This document shows positions 35,846 through 48,549 of a DNA stretch of 64,000 bases, piece after piece. The DNA is taken from contig NZ_QOHJ01000006.1 in assembly GCF_003319185.1 (NCBI RefSeq), positions 248,001-312,000 of the forward strand, written 5' to 3'. Made by a program: the position numbers and the translations under genes. A model generated the notes under the pieces. That model was not told the origin of the DNA, made no database searches, and saw nothing but the letters and a program-made list of their open reading frames with translations. The stretch's first letter is position 1, and the number at the start of each line of letters is the position of its first letter. This stretch comes from Blastococcus sp. TF02A-30. Its GTDB lineage: Bacteria; Actinomycetota; Actinomycetes; Mycobacteriales; Geodermatophilaceae.

Positions 35846-36388
35846 ATGACCGCCCAGGCCCTCCTGCTGCTCGCCGCAGCGGTGCTCGTCGTGCTGGTGG
35901 CCTGGACCGGCTGGACGCTCACCCGGCTCCGCCGGCTCGAGGGACGGGTGGCCCGGGCACGCAACGCGCTGGAGACGCAGCTGCAGCGCCGCGCCGGGCT
36001 GGCCGAGGAGCTGGCACGGCAGTACCCCGCTGCCCTGGGCGAGGAGCGCGCCGCCCGGCTGGCCGCGGTCGCCGCCGCGGTCCGCGCCCCCGCCGGGGGC
36101 GACCGGGAGGTCGCCGAGAACGCCCTCGGCCGCGAGCTCCGCGAGCTCCCGCCCGACCTGGTCGGGGTGCCGGTCTCGCTGCGGACCGACCTGGCGGGCA
36201 CCAGCACGAGGGTCGTCCTGGCCCGGCGCTTCTACAACGACGCGGTGCGCGACACCCAGGCCCTGCGGCACCGCCGGCTCACCAGGCTCCTGCGGGTGCA
36301 CGCGTCGCGGCCCATGCCGCGCTTCTTCGACATCGACGACCGGCTGACCGGCACGCTGGTCGGCGCCGACCGGCACCGCGGGGCCTGA
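35846..36388 (+). CDS. LemA-like membrane-anchored protein
   Basis: The 180-residue protein has one N-terminal membrane helix (ALLLLAAAVLVVLVAWTGW) then a long helical region. The stretch VVLARRFYNDAVRDTQALR resembles the YN-containing segment of LemA proteins, and VARARNALETQLQRRAGL resembles their first helix, so it is a divergent LemA-type protein. The ATG at 35846 is preferred for the -10 hexamer 7 bases upstream. It lies where actinobacterial pimA clusters often have a NUDIX gene. Function is unknown. Confidence 0.7.
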   Translation: MTAQALLLLAAAVLVVLVAWTGWTLTRLRRLEGRVARARNALETQLQRRAGLAEELARQYPAALGEERAARLAAVAAAVRAPAGGDREVAENALGRELRELPPDLVGVPVSLRTDLAGTSTRVVLARRFYNDAVRDTQALRHRRLTRLLRVHASRPMPRFFDIDDRLTGTLVGADRHRGA

Positions 36389-36394
36389 GCCGGC

Positions 36395-37520
36395 GTGCCG
36401 CCGGAGGCCCCGGGGCGGATCGGGGGGATCGACCTCGCCCGCGGCCTCGCCGTCCTCGGCATGTTCGGCGCCCACCTGGGCCTGGACGACCGGCTGGGCT
36501 GGTCGCCCTCCTCCTGGGGAGCGGTCGTGCACGGCCGCCCGTCGATCCTCTTCGCCACCCTGGCGGGGGTCTCCATCGCCCTGCTGTCCGGCGGGCACGA
36601 GCCGGCGACCGGGGACGCGCTGGTGCGGGCCCGGGTGCGCGTCTTCGTGCGGGCCGCCTGGATCTTCCTCATCGGTGGCCTGCTGGAGCTGCTCGACACC
36701 TTCGTCGCGGTGATCCTCGGCGCGTACGCGGTCCTCTTCGTGCTGGCGCTGCCGGTGCTCGGCTGGTCCCCGCGCCGCCTGCTGCTGCTCGCTGCCGGGC
36801 TCACCGTGGTCGCGCCCCCCGTCATCGTGGGGGTCGGGCAGATCGCGGTGGACCACGGCGACGAGGAGCTGCCGTTCGTCGCGCTCACCGTGACCGGGTT
36901 CTACCCGGCGCTGCTGTGGTGGGTGTTCGTGCTCGTGGGCCTGGCGATCGGGCGGCAGGACCTGCGCCGCGCCGGCGTGCGCGCCCGGCTGGTGGGGTGG
37001 GGCAGCGCCGCGGCGGTGGCGGGCTACGCGGGGGGGATGGCTGAGCGCCCGGGAGTTCGGCGGCGGTACGGCGGCAGCCGAGGGGCTGGACGCCGGCATC
37101 GCGGCCGACCGGGGCACGTGGGAGCTCTCGTGGTTCTCGGGGGCGTGGCCGCACAGCGGGACGCCGTTCGAGGTGGTCGGCTCCACCGGGGTGGCCGTCG
37201 CCGTCCTCGGGGTGTGCCTGGTGCTCGCCGATCTGCTGCCGGTGCTGACCGCGCCGTTCGAGGCGGTCGGGGCCCTGGCGCTCACCGTCTACAGCGCGCA
37301 CATAGTCCTGATCTGGGCGCTGTGGACGGTGGACCCGTTGCGCGAAGGGGGCTCCGCCACCTGGCTGCTGTTCGCGGGGACCGCCCTCGTCGGGGCCGCG
37401 GCCTGGCGCGCGGCGCGGGGGCGCGGACCCCTGGAGCGCCTGCTGACCTGGAGCTCCCGCGCCGCGGCGGGGGAGCGCTCCCCGGCTCGGGCGGATCACC
37501 GTGCGGGAGCGCGACGGTAG
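36395..37520 (+). pseudogene. Polytopic membrane acyltransferase-like gene (DUF1624/DUF418 type) with a frameshift
   Basis: The N-terminal half reads RIGGIDLARGLAVLGMFGAHLG, the start of the heparan-alpha-glucosaminide acetyltransferase/DUF418-like membrane family, followed by several hydrophobic helices up to VAGYAGG. At 37030-37036 there is a run of seven Gs. After it the frame turns to Arg-rich non-membrane sequence, while the next frame continues the family with WLSAREFGGG, WPHSGTPFEVVGSTG and a long hydrophobic C-terminus ending at 37520. Deleting one G restores about 374 residues. Either a real disruption, a phase-variable tract or a sequencing error is possible. Confidence 0.75.
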
Positions 37521-37670
37521 GATCTCCCCGGCGCACCGGCACTCCGGTGGCCGACGACTTCCGTCCCCGACCAGAGCGGGGACCGCCGGGTGCAGCACCG
37601 CGCGCGGGCCCCGTCCGCCGTTGCCCGGCCGACCAGGCCGGCGCCCGTGCCGGGACGAGAGGGGAACGCC

Positions 37671-38432
37671 GTGAGTGGCCACTCCAAGTGGGCGACGACG
37701 AAGCACAAGAAGGCCGGGATCGACGCCAAGCGGGGCAAGCTCTTCGCCAAGCTGATCAAGAACATCGAGGTCGCCGCGCGCACCGGTGGGGGCGACCCGG
37801 CCGGCAACCCGACGCTCTACGACGCCATCCAGAAGGCGAAGAAGAGCTCGGTCCCCAACGACAACATCGACCGCGCCGTCAAGCGCGGCTCCGGTGCCGA
37901 GGCCGGCGGTGTCGACTACCAGGGCATCACCTACGAGGGGTACGCCGCCGGCGGCGTCGCGGTGCTGATCGAGTGCCTGACGGACAACAAGAACCGCTCG
38001 GCCATGGAGGTGCGCACCGCCATGACCCGCAACGGGGGCTCGATGGCCGACCCGGGGTCGGTGTCCTACCTCTTCTCCCGCAAGGGCGTCGTCGTCGTGC
38101 CCAAGGCCGACGGCGTGGACGAGGACACCGTGCTCATGGCCGTGCTCGACGCGGGCGCCGAGGAGGTGCGCGACCTCGGCGACACCTTCGAGGTGGTCAG
38201 CGAGCCCGGCGACATGGTCGCCGTGCGCACCGCCCTGCAGGACGCCGGCATCGACTACGACTCCGCCGACATGGGCTTCCTGCCCAGCGTGCAGGTGGAG
38301 CTGGACGAGGACGGCGCGGCCAAGGTCTTCCGGCTGATCGACGCCCTCGAGGACCTCGACGACGTGCAGAACGTGTACGCCAACTACGACGTGCCCGACG
38401 ACGTCATGGAGAAGGTCGCCGCCGACGCCTAG
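37671..38432 (+). CDS. yebC: YebC/PmpR-family DNA-binding protein
   Basis: YebC-family proteins act as transcription regulators in some bacteria, and some members aid ribosomes stalled on proline runs. The 253-residue protein has the invariant start [24 protein letters not shown], then [25 protein letters not shown] and a C-terminal [15 protein letters not shown] at 37671 follows GAGAGGGGA. A TAGGAT hexamer at 37518-37523 may be the promoter, leaving a long leader. It lies upstream of ruvCAB, the usual bacterial order. Confidence 0.95.
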   Translation: MSGHSKWATTKHKKAGIDAKRGKLFAKLIKNIEVAARTGGGDPAGNPTLYDAIQKAKKSSVPNDNIDRAVKRGSGAEAGGVDYQGITYEGYAAGGVAVLIECLTDNKNRSAMEVRTAMTRNGGSMADPGSVSYLFSRKGVVVVPKADGVDEDTVLMAVLDAGAEEVRDLGDTFEVVSEPGDMVAVRTALQDAGIDYDSADMGFLPSVQVELDEDGAAKVFRLIDALEDLDDVQNVYANYDVPDDVMEKVAADA

Positions 38433-38514
38433 CGGGGCGTGTCGGGCGTCCGGCGTCGGTCCTTCCGGTTAGCGTGGGTCGAACACCCGTTCGGCTCGCA
38501 CCAGGAGGCGCTGC

Positions 38515-39084
38515 ATGCGCGTGCTCGGCATCGACCCCGGCCTCACCCGGTGCGGGTGGGGGGTCGTCGAGGGCCGTCCCGGTGCGCGCCCGACCGCGCT
38601 CGGCGTCGGCGTGATCCGCACCCTGCCGGAGCTGGACCTGGAGCTGCGCCTGCTCGAGCTGCACACCGCGGTCACCGCGCTGCTGCGCGAGCACCGGCCC
38701 GACGTCGTCGCGGTCGAGCGGGTCTTCACCCAGAACAACAAGGGCACCGGGCACGCCACGGCGCAGGCCGCGGGCGTCGCCGCGCTGGCGGCCGCCCAGG
38801 CCGACCGGCCGGTCGCCTGGCACACGCCCAGCGAGGTCAAGGCGGCCATCTCCGGCAACGGCCGCGCGGACAAGGAGCAGGTCACCCTCATGGTCACCCG
38901 CGTGCTCGGCCTCTCCGAGGCGCCCAAGCCGGCCGACGCCGCCGACGCGCTGGCCCTGGCGGTCTGCCACGCGTGGCGCGGCCCGGCCCAGCAGCGGCTG
39001 CGCTCGGCCGCACTGGCCGGTGGCATCGGCGCGCCCGTCGTCCAGCGCACGCTGCCCCGCTGGCAGGGGGCGGCGGCCCGATGA
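38515..39084 (+). CDS. ruvC: Holliday junction resolvase RuvC
   Basis: RuvC cuts Holliday junctions bound by RuvAB. The 189-residue protein has the catalytic acids in LGIDPGLTRCGWG (first Asp), VVAVERVF (Glu) and KPADAADALALAVCH (final pair). ATG at 38515 has AGGAGG just upstream; TAGCGT at 38470-38475 is a likely -10 with a short leader. It overlaps ruvA by 4 bases. Length and motifs are normal. Confidence 0.96.
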   Translation: MRVLGIDPGLTRCGWGVVEGRPGARPTALGVGVIRTLPELDLELRLLELHTAVTALLREHRPDVVAVERVFTQNNKGTGHATAQAAGVAALAAAQADRPVAWHTPSEVKAAISGNGRADKEQVTLMVTRVLGLSEAPKPADAADALALAVCHAWRGPAQQRLRSAALAGGIGAPVVQRTLPRWQGAAAR

Positions 39085-39719
39085 TCGCCTCGGTGAACGG
39101 CCGGGTCGCGGCCGTGGGACCCGACGGCGCCGTGGTCGAGGTCGGCGGCATCGGCCTCGCCGTCCAGTGCACGCCCGGCACGATCGCCCGGCTGCAGGTC
39201 GGCGAGAGCGCCCGGCTGGCCACCAGCCTCGTCGTGCGCGAGGACTCGCTGACCCTCTACGGCTTCGCCGACGACGACGAGCGGCAGACCTTCGAGCTGC
39301 TCCAGACCGCCAACGGCGTCGGCCCGCGGCTGGCCCAGGCGGTGCTGGCCATCCACCCGCCGCGGGAGATCCGCCGCGCGGTGTCGATGGGCGACCTCAA
39401 GGCGCTCATGCAGGTGCCGGGCATCGGCAAGAAGGGCGCCGAGCGGCTCGTGCTGGAGCTGCGCGACCGGCTGGGCTCGACCAGCACCGACACCTCGCTC
39501 GACGCGCCGGCCGCCGCCGGGCTGCCCGCGGTGACGCCGGTGGCGCCCTGGCGCGACCAGCTCACCTCCGCGCTGGTGGGCCTGGGCTGGAGCGCGCGGG
39601 AGGCCGACGGCGCGGTGCTGCAGCTGGCGCCGGTGGCCGACGAGCAGATTGCGGCGACCGGGTCGGTCGAGGTCGCCGTCCTGCTGCGGCAGGCGCTCCA
39701 GCTGCTCGGTAGGGCATGA
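39081..39719 (+). CDS. ruvA: Holliday junction DNA helicase subunit RuvA
   Basis: RuvA tetramers hold the Holliday junction for the RuvB motor. The 212-residue protein has an N-terminal OB fold ([13 protein letters not shown]), a helix-hairpin-helix core ([19 protein letters not shown] and [19 protein letters not shown]), and the C-terminal RuvB-contact domain ([18 protein letters not shown]). It overlaps both ruvC and ruvB by ATGA, so the three are translationally coupled. Confidence 0.96.
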   Translation: MIASVNGRVAAVGPDGAVVEVGGIGLAVQCTPGTIARLQVGESARLATSLVVREDSLTLYGFADDDERQTFELLQTANGVGPRLAQAVLAIHPPREIRRAVSMGDLKALMQVPGIGKKGAERLVLELRDRLGSTSTDTSLDAPAAAGLPAVTPVAPWRDQLTSALVGLGWSAREADGAVLQLAPVADEQIAATGSVEVAVLLRQALQLLGRA

Positions 39720-40840
39720 GCGCGCCGTTCGACCGGTCGCTGACCGGTGAGCTGGTCGCGGGCTCGGACCAGGAGTGGGCGGTGTCGCCGCAGGCCGGCG
39801 ACGAGGAGCGGGTGGTCGAGTCCGCACTGCGGCCGCACTCGCTGCATGACTTCATCGGCCAGCCCAAGGTCGCCCGCCAGCTCGCGCTGGTGCTCGAGGG
39901 CGCCAAGCGGCGGGGGCGGACGCCGGACCACGTGCTGCTGTCCGGCCCGCCCGGGCTGGGCAAGACCAGCCTCGCGCTGATCATCGGCTCGGAGCTGGGC
40001 ACCTCGGTCAAGATCACCAGCGGCCCGGCGATCGAGCGCTCCGGCGACCTCGCCGCGATGCTGTCCAACCTCGCGCCGGGCGACGTGCTGTTCATCGACG
40101 AGATCCACCGCATCGCCCGGCCGGCCGAAGAGCTGCTCTACATGGCGATGGAGGACTTCCGCGTCGACGTCGTCGTCGGCAAGGGGCCCGGGGCCACCGC
40201 GATCCCGCTGGAGATCAACCCCTTCACGCTGGTCGGCGCCACGACGCGCGCCGGGCTGCTCACCGGGCCGCTGCGCGACCGGTTCGGCTTCGTCGGCCAG
40301 ATGGAGTTCTACGAGCCGGCCGAGCTGCAGCGGGTCCTGGCCCGCAGCGCCGACCTGCTCGGCGTCGAGCTGACCCCCGAGGGCTCCGCGGAGATCGCCG
40401 GTCGCTCCCGCGGCACGCCGCGCATCGCCAACCGGCTGCTGCGCCGGGTCCGCGACTACGCGGAGGTCGAGGCCGACGGTCGGGTGACCCGGGAGGTCGC
40501 CGAGGCTGCGCTCGCGCTCTACGACGTCGACCACCTCGGGCTGGACCGGCTCGACCGCGCCGTCCTGGAGGCGCTGGTCGTCAAGTTCGGCGGCGGCCCG
40601 GTCGGCGTCGCGACCCTCGCGGTGGCCGTGGGGGAGGAGCCGCACACCGTCGAGGAGGTCTGCGAGCCCTTCCTCGTCCGGGCCGGGCTGTTGGCCCGCA
40701 CATCGCGCGGCCGGGTGGCCACCGAGGCGGCGTTCGCCCACCTGGGCCGCCCCGTGCCGCAGGGCGGGGTGCCACTCGGTCGAGTCACAGCAGACCCACT
40801 GGTCGCGGGGGCTTCCGCCGAGACGCTGTTCGACGCCTAG
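39716..40840 (+). CDS. ruvB: Holliday junction branch-migration ATPase RuvB
   Basis: RuvB is the hexameric AAA+ motor of branch migration. The 374-residue protein has [15 protein letters not shown], Walker [12 protein letters not shown], Walker [11 protein letters not shown], sensor 1 [20 protein letters not shown], the arginine finger region RDRFG, and the C-terminal winged-helix domain with [19 protein letters not shown]. An N-terminal extension of about 30 residues is typical for actinobacteria. It is followed by a 179-base gap before yajC. Confidence 0.97.
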   Translation: MSAPFDRSLTGELVAGSDQEWAVSPQAGDEERVVESALRPHSLHDFIGQPKVARQLALVLEGAKRRGRTPDHVLLSGPPGLGKTSLALIIGSELGTSVKITSGPAIERSGDLAAMLSNLAPGDVLFIDEIHRIARPAEELLYMAMEDFRVDVVVGKGPGATAIPLEINPFTLVGATTRAGLLTGPLRDRFGFVGQMEFYEPAELQRVLARSADLLGVELTPEGSAEIAGRSRGTPRIANRLLRRVRDYAEVEADGRVTREVAEAALALYDVDHLGLDRLDRAVLEALVVKFGGGPVGVATLAVAVGEEPHTVEEVCEPFLVRAGLLARTSRGRVATEAAFAHLGRPVPQGGVPLGRVTADPLVAGASAETLFDA

Positions 40841-41019
40841 ACTGCGGGGCGCTGGCGCGCAATTCGTGAAGGCCGCGGCCGTGCGCGTCCCGCCCGGTCG
40901 CTGCGCGCCGCGCACGAGACGACCCCGGCCAGACGCACATGGCACCAGACGCACCCGAGCGGGCCACTCGGTCCGCACCCACCGCGGCGCAGATCGCGCG
41001 GTAGAGAGGCACACCTGTC

Positions 41020-41349
41020 GTGGAGTACTTCCCCCTGATCATGCTGGCCCTGCTGGCCGTGCTGCTCTTCGTGCTGCCCGCCCGGCAGCGGAAGACGATG
41101 CAGGCCCGGGCGCAGCAGCTCCAGGAGTCGCTGACCATCGGCACGCCGGTGACGACCACCAGCGGCCTGCACGGGACCGTCGCGGCGCTCGCCGAGAGCA
41201 CCGTCGACCTGGAGATCTCCCCGGGCGTCGTCGTCACCTTCGCCCGCCCGGCGATCCTGGAGATCCGCCGGCCCGCGGGCGCGGACGGCACCCCGGGCAC
41301 CGACGCCCCAGGCTCGGCCGGCGAGCGCCCGGCCGACGGCACCGTCTGA
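41020..41349 (+). CDS. yajC: Preprotein translocase subunit YajC
   Basis: YajC is the small single-helix partner of SecDF. The 109-residue protein has one N-terminal helix (LIMLALLAVLLFVLPARQRK) and the conserved cytoplasmic segment LTIGTPVTTTSGLHGTVAAL. GTG at 41020 follows AGAGAGGCAC. A TAGACT hexamer at the ruvB stop (40838-40843) is a possible promoter. secD begins 13 bases after its stop, so yajC-secD-secF form an operon. Confidence 0.92.
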   Translation: MEYFPLIMLALLAVLLFVLPARQRKTMQARAQQLQESLTIGTPVTTTSGLHGTVAALAESTVDLEISPGVVVTFARPAILEIRRPAGADGTPGTDAPGSAGERPADGTV

Positions 41350-41362
41350 CCGGGGGCGCACC

Positions 41363-43015
41363 GTGGCCAACCGCTCGCTGCCGGCGCCGCGCTACTTCGG
41401 CGCGTTCGTCGCGATCCTCGCTTTGATCTACGGGCTGGTGTTCTTCACCGGTGACACCCGCACACCGCAGCTCGGTCTCGACCTGCGCGGCGGCACGACG
41501 GTCACGCTGACCGCGCGCACCCCGGACGGGCAGGCGCCGGCGCAGGAGGACCTCGAGCTGGCCCGCCAGATCATCGAGCAGCGGGTGAACGGCCTCGGCG
41601 TCGCCGAGGCCGAGGTGGTCACCGAGGGCGACTCGAACATCGTCATCTCGGTGCCGGGGGACGACGGCGAGCAGGCCCGCGAGCTGGGGGCCACCGCGCA
41701 GCTGCGCTTCCGCCCGGTGCTGCAGGGACCCGAGCCCGTGACGCCGGTGGAGGACCCCGCAGGCGAGGATCCCGCCGCGGAGGCGCCTGCCGCCGAAGGC
41801 ACGGACGCCACCGAGCCGACCGACGCGGCCGAGCCGACCGACGCGGCCGAGCCGTCCGACGCGGCGGGCGACGGCGATGCGATCGCCGACCCCGCCATCC
41901 CCGACCCGGACGCCCCGGCCGTGACCCAGGAGGAGGCCGCGGCCGCGTACGCCACCCTCACCTGCGAGGCCGAGAACACCACGGGCGAGACCGCCCGGCC
42001 GATCGACCACGTCGCCGCGTGCAGCGAGGACGGCACGGCCAAGTACCTGCTGGGCCCCACGATCATCGAGGGCACCCAGATCGACGACGCCAGCGCCGGG
42101 ACGCAGACCGCGACCGGCGAGTGGGTCGTGCTGCTGGACTTCAAGACCGAGGGCCGCAACGCCTGGGCGGAGTACACCGCGGCCAACGTCGGCAGCAACG
42201 TCGCCTTCACCCTCGACGGCCGGGTCATCTCCGCGCCGACCATCCAGGGCGCGATCAACGGCGAGACCACCATCACCGGTTCGTTCGATCAGGAGTCGGC
42301 GACCGACCTGGCCAACCAGCTCAAGTACGGCGCCCTGCCGCTGACCTTCGAGCAGGCGACCGCGCAGTCGATCTCCACCGAGCTCGGCGAGGAGCAGCTG
42401 CAGGCCGGCCTGATCGCCGGCGCGATCGGCATCGCGCTGGTCTTCCTGTACTCGCTGCTCTACTACCGGCTGCTCGGCCTGGTGATGATCGCCAGCCTCA
42501 TCCTCTCCGGCGTCGTGGTCTACGGCTGCCTGGTGCTGCTGGGCCGGCAGATCGGGTTCACCCTGAGCCTGGCCGGGATCGCGGGCTTCATCGTGTCGCT
42601 CGGCATCACCGCCGACTCGTTCGTCGTCTACTTCGAACGGCTCAAGGACGAGATCCGCGAGGGTCGGACCCTCCGCTCGGCCGTGCCGCGCGCCTGGGTG
42701 CGGGCCCGCCGGACGATCCTCTCCGCCGACGCGGTGAGCTTCCTGGCGGCAGCCATCCTCTACTTCCTCGCGATCGGTGACGTGAAGGGCTTCGCGTTCA
42801 CCCTGGGTATGTCGACGGTGCTGGACCTCGTCGTCGTCTTCCTCTTCACCCACCCGTTGATGGCGGTGCTGTCCCGCTACAAGTGGTTCGGCAGCGCCCG
42901 CATCTCCGGCCTCGGCAACGTCGACCGGTCGCGTACCGCGGCGGCCGCTCCGGCGGCCGACCGCCAGCTGGTCGGCGCCGGCCGGTCCGGCGCCCAGGAC
43001 AGGAGCACCCCGTGA
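41363..43015 (+). CDS. secD: Protein translocase subunit SecD
   Basis: SecD with SecF uses the proton gradient to pull exported proteins through SecYEG. The 550-residue protein has one N-terminal helix, the [10 protein letters not shown] segment and a large outer-face domain. A block of five C-terminal helices contains [31 protein letters not shown]. An insertion rich in Ala, Pro, Asp and Glu occupies about residues 130-195 and includes three tandem copies of EPTDAA. The GTG start follows CCGGGGGCG. It overlaps secF by 4 bases. Confidence 0.95.
   Translation: MANRSLPAPRYFGAFVAILALIYGLVFFTGDTRTPQLGLDLRGGTTVTLTARTPDGQAPAQEDLELARQIIEQRVNGLGVAEAEVVTEGDSNIVISVPGDDGEQARELGATAQLRFRPVLQGPEPVTPVEDPAGEDPAAEAPAAEGTDATEPTDAAEPTDAAEPSDAAGDGDAIADPAIPDPDAPAVTQEEAAAAYATLTCEAENTTGETARPIDHVAACSEDGTAKYLLGPTIIEGTQIDDASAGTQTATGEWVVLLDFKTEGRNAWAEYTAANVGSNVAFTLDGRVISAPTIQGAINGETTITGSFDQESATDLANQLKYGALPLTFEQATAQSISTELGEEQLQAGLIAGAIGIALVFLYSLLYYRLLGLVMIASLILSGVVVYGCLVLLGRQIGFTLSLAGIAGFIVSLGITADSFVVYFERLKDEIREGRTLRSAVPRAWVRARRTILSADAVSFLAAAILYFLAIGDVKGFAFTLGMSTVLDLVVVFLFTHPLMAVLSRYKWFGSARISGLGNVDRSRTAAAAPAADRQLVGAGRSGAQDRSTP
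41813..41866 (+). repeat. Tandem 18-base repeat inside secD
   Basis: Three copies of an 18-base unit (41813-41830, 41831-41848, 41849-41866) encode [12 protein letters not shown] and EPSDAA. The first two copies are identical and the third has two changes. Being a multiple of three, copy-number change would keep the frame. Confidence 0.9.
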
Positions 43016-44388
43016 CCCGCGACCCGAACGGCAGCGCGCCGACCGACGGGACCGAGGAGGTGCCCGTGGGCACCGAGGCCGACGAGCGCCGGGACGCCGG
43101 CTCGGCCGGTGCTCAGGCGGCCGCGGCGATGGGCGACGACGACCTCGCCGAGGCCGGCCTCCCGCAGGAGGGACGCCCGGGGGCCTCGCGGCCGCGCGGC
43201 TCGCTGGCGCACCGCCTGTACAACGGCGAGGCGGGCCTGGACGTCGTCGGCCGCAGCACGCTGATCTACAAGATCACCGCGGTCGTCGTCCTGCTCTCCA
43301 TCGCGGCGATGGTGTTCCGCGGGTTCAACTTCGGCATCGACTTCGCCGGAGGCAACAGCTTCCGGCTGCCCGGCAGCGAGCAGCAGCTGTCCGAGGTGCG
43401 CGACGCCGCCGAGGAGGCCGGGGCCGAGGTGGCCACCGCGCAGGTGGTCGGCGGCAACACGATCCTGCTGCGCACCGGCAGCCTGGACAACGACGGCGAA
43501 CGGGCGGTCGTGGAGGCGGTGGCCGGGGCCGCGGACGTCGAGCCGAACCAGGTCAGCCCCGAGTCGGTGAGCGCGGAGTGGGGCAACGACGTCACCGACC
43601 AGGCGATCGTGGCGCTGGTCGTGTTCCTGGTCGCGGTCACGCTGTTCCTGGCGATCCGGTTCCAGCTGAAGATGGCCGTCGGTGCCATGGCGGCGGTGGT
43701 GCACGACATCGTCGTCACGGCCGGCATCTACGCGCTCGTCGGCTTCGAGGTGACGCCGTCGACGGTCATCGGCTTCCTCACCATCCTCGGCTTCTCGCTG
43801 TACGACACCGTCGTGGTGTTCGACAAGGTCGACGAGAACGTGAAGGGCCTGGAGCGCACCGCCCGCATGACGTGGGGCGAGGCGGCCAACCTGGCGGTCA
43901 ACCAGACCCTCATGCGCTCGATCAACACCTCGGTCATCGCGCTGCTGCCGGTGGCGGGCCTGCTGTTCGTCGGCGCCGGCCTGCTCGGGGTCGGCACGCT
44001 CAAGGACCTCGCCCTGGTGCTGTTCGTCGGCCTCGCCGCCGGGACCTACTCCTCGATCGTGCTGGCCACCCCGATCGTGGCCGACCTCAAGGAGCGCGAG
44101 CCCGAGGTGCAGGCGCTGCGCCGCCGCGTCCTGGCCCGCCGGTCGTCGGCGGCCCGCCAGGGCGCGGCCGCACCGCAGGGGCCGGTGGCCAGCGCCCGCC
44201 GCAGCCGGCGTCCCGCGGCCGGTGGCGGGGTCGCCGTCGCGGAGCTGCCCGCGGAGGTGCAGGCCGACGTCGTCGTGGAGTCGCCGTCGTCGGTGCGTCC
44301 CGAGGGTTCGGGAGCCACCGCCGCGCCGCGCCCGGGTGCCCGCCCGCAGCGGCCGGGCGGTCGGCCGTCGGGCAAGAGGCGCCGGTGA
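43012..44388 (+). CDS. secF: Protein translocase subunit SecF
   Basis: This is the SecD partner in proton-driven translocation. The 458-residue protein has an N-terminal disordered stretch of about 65 residues, helix 1 ([18 protein letters not shown]), [13 protein letters not shown], and the C-terminal helix bundle with [27 protein letters not shown] basic Pro/Ala/Arg tail of about 100 residues follows the last helix, longer than in E. coli but common in actinobacteria. It overlaps secD and apt by 4 bases each. Confidence 0.95.
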   Translation: MTRDPNGSAPTDGTEEVPVGTEADERRDAGSAGAQAAAAMGDDDLAEAGLPQEGRPGASRPRGSLAHRLYNGEAGLDVVGRSTLIYKITAVVVLLSIAAMVFRGFNFGIDFAGGNSFRLPGSEQQLSEVRDAAEEAGAEVATAQVVGGNTILLRTGSLDNDGERAVVEAVAGAADVEPNQVSPESVSAEWGNDVTDQAIVALVVFLVAVTLFLAIRFQLKMAVGAMAAVVHDIVVTAGIYALVGFEVTPSTVIGFLTILGFSLYDTVVVFDKVDENVKGLERTARMTWGEAANLAVNQTLMRSINTSVIALLPVAGLLFVGAGLLGVGTLKDLALVLFVGLAAGTYSSIVLATPIVADLKEREPEVQALRRRVLARRSSAARQGAAAPQGPVASARRSRRPAAGGGVAVAELPAEVQADVVVESPSSVRPEGSGATAAPRPGARPQRPGGRPSGKRRR

Positions 44389-44963
44389 GCGCCGCCGCGG
44401 CCGAGCTGCCGATCGACGAGCTGGTCGCCTCGCTGACCGTGGACATCCCCGATCACCCCGAGCCGGGGGTGCTCTTCCGCGATCTGACGCCGGTGTTCGC
44501 CGACGGCCCGGCGTTCCGGCGGGTGGCCGAGGGTCTGGCCGCCCCCACGGACTCGGACCCGCGCGCCGCGGCGGTCGCCGCCGGAGGGTCGGGCTTCGAC
44601 GTCGTCGTCGGGGTCGAGGCCCGCGGCTTCCTGCTGGCCGCCGCCGTCGCCCTGACCGCCGGTGTCGGCGTGGTCCCGGTCCGCAAGGCGGGCAAGCTGC
44701 CGCGCGAGCGGATCTCGGCCGACTACGCGCTCGAGTACGGGAACGCGACCCTGGAGCTGCACGCCGACTCGCTGCACGCCGGCCAGCGGGTGCTGGTGGT
44801 CGACGACGTGCTGGCCACCGGCGGCACGCTGGGGGCGACGGTCGCCCTCGTCGAGCAGCTGGGCGCCGTCGTCACCGCCGTCTCGGTGGTCGTGGAGCTC
44901 GCCGCTCTCGGCGGCCGGCAGCGGCTGGCGCCGCACGCCGTGCACTCGCTCTGGACCACCTGA
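44385..44963 (+). CDS. apt: Adenine phosphoribosyltransferase
   Basis: Apt salvages adenine with PRPP to AMP. The 192-residue protein has the type I PRTase core: [37 protein letters not shown] and the PRPP motif [16 protein letters not shown]. The substrate-proximal start [19 protein letters not shown] is normal. GTG at 44385 overlaps the secF stop. The order secDF-apt-relA is widely conserved in actinobacteria and puts purine salvage next to (p)ppGpp synthesis. Confidence 0.95.
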   Translation: MSAAAAELPIDELVASLTVDIPDHPEPGVLFRDLTPVFADGPAFRRVAEGLAAPTDSDPRAAAVAAGGSGFDVVVGVEARGFLLAAAVALTAGVGVVPVRKAGKLPRERISADYALEYGNATLELHADSLHAGQRVLVVDDVLATGGTLGATVALVEQLGAVVTAVSVVVELAALGGRQRLAPHAVHSLWTT

Positions 44964-45056
44964 CCGGGGGAGACGCCTCCCCGCGCGTCCGCCGCACAGG
45001 TGCGGGCGCGGCTAGCATGGGGAGGGTCCTCCCTCCTCGAGCCCGCAGGAGTCGCC

Positions 45057-47497
<2,441 letters not shown>

Positions 47498-47498
<1 letters not shown>

Positions 47499-47548
47499 CC
47501 CCGCTTTTCCGCGGTAAAGCGGGCCGCATCATCGCGGAAAAGCGGGGT
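47498..47548. terminator. Bidirectional terminator, relA / cyclophilin
   Basis: A 16-base arm (47498-47513) pairs perfectly with 47533-47548 across a 19-base loop. It starts at the last base of the relA stop and ends 5 bases before the convergent cyclophilin stop; each arm has a run of four A or T. Confidence 0.75.
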
Positions 47549-47553
47549 GGGCG

Positions 47554-48390
47554 TCAGGAGACGACGGTCATGGAGTTGATCGTCACCGGGGTGGCGGGGG
47601 CGCCGTCGCCCTCCGGGCCGACGCCCTCGATGCCGCCCGCGGCGATGGTCTCGAGCACGCCGATCCCGGCCTCGTCGACGGTGCCGACGACGGTGTACTC
47701 CGGCGGCAGCTCGGTGTCGACGAAGCACAGGAAGAACTGGCTGCCGGTGGAGCTCGGTGCGCTGGTCTTGGCCATGGCGATCGTGCCGCGCGGGTAGGTC
47801 GTGTCGGCGCCGACCTCCTCGCCGTACCGGTAGCTGGGGCCGCCGGACCCGGTGCCGGTCGGGTCGCCGCACTGCAGCACGCCGAAGCTGGGCTGGTTCA
47901 CCAGGCGGTGGCAGGGGCTGCCGTCGAAGAACTGCTGCTGCGCGAGGTAGACGAAGCTCGCCGCGGCGCAGGGGGCCTTCGCCCGGTCCAGGGTCAGCGT
48001 GAGGTCGCCCTGGTCGGTGGCCATGAGCAGGGTGGCGCTGCCCTGGGTCGGCGTCGCCTCCGGGTTCGGCGGGGTGCCGACGTCCTGGCTGTTGGGGTTG
48101 CCGGACTCGTCGGGCAGGTACTCGCAGGTGACCGTGCCGTCGGGGTTGGTGGTGCGCGCAGCGGCGCTCGTGGTGGGCGACGGGGAGGCGAGCGGGTCGG
48201 TGCCCTCGTCGTCGTCCCCGGAGAAGACGCCGGTGATCAGCAGCGCGGCACCGACGACGACCACCACGGCCAGCGCGGTGACCAGGATGCCGAGGTTGCG
48301 GCGCCGCTTCTTCGCCTGCTCGGCGCGGCGCTCCAGCTGGCGCTGCAGGTGGCGCTGCGCGGCTTCGCGCCGCTGCTTGTTCGTGGGCAC
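47554..48390 (-). CDS. Membrane-anchored peptidyl-prolyl cis-trans isomerase, cyclophilin type
   Basis: The 278-residue protein has a basic, Gln/Arg-rich cytoplasmic N-terminus (about 35 residues), one membrane helix (LGILVTALAVVVVVGAALLI), a Ser/Thr/Asp linker and an outside cyclophilin domain. The domain retains AAASFVYLAQQQFFDGSPCHRL, TIAMAKTSAPSSTGSQFFLCF and YTVVGTVDEAGIGVLETIA. It is a likely folding helper for exported proteins. GTG at 48390 has GAGGAG upstream. It is the Rv2582-type gene that lies beside relA in actinobacteria. Confidence 0.92.
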   Translation of the reverse strand: MPTNKQRREAAQRHLQRQLERRAEQAKKRRRNLGILVTALAVVVVVGAALLITGVFSGDDDEGTDPLASPSPTTSAAARTTNPDGTVTCEYLPDESGNPNSQDVGTPPNPEATPTQGSATLLMATDQGDLTLTLDRAKAPCAAASFVYLAQQQFFDGSPCHRLVNQPSFGVLQCGDPTGTGSGGPSYRYGEEVGADTTYPRGTIAMAKTSAPSSTGSQFFLCFVDTELPPEYTVVGTVDEAGIGVLETIAAGGIEGVGPEGDGAPATPVTINSMTVVS

Positions 48391-48537
48391 GGGTCGACTC
48401 CTCGGACGTGCGGGTGCTCGGCGGGCGGCGGCACCACCGGGGACGCCGGCGGTGCGCTCGGCGCGGGTCGGCTCCGGAGTCTAGGGGCCGGGCCTGTGCG
48501 TTCCCTGGCACGCCCGGGGGCGCGGACGGGTCCCGCG

Positions 48538-48543
48538 TAACCT
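48538..48543 (+). promoter_or_regulatory. -10 element of the MBL hydrolase gene, likely leaderless
   Basis: TAACCT ends 6 bases before the GTG at 48550. Confidence 0.5.
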
Positions 48544-48549
48544 GCACGG

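Noticed and set aside
37590-37670. Longer upstream start for yebC
   Set aside because: The conserved protein start [13 protein letters not shown] begins at the GTG at 37671, which has a ribosome site; the upstream residues are unlike the family.
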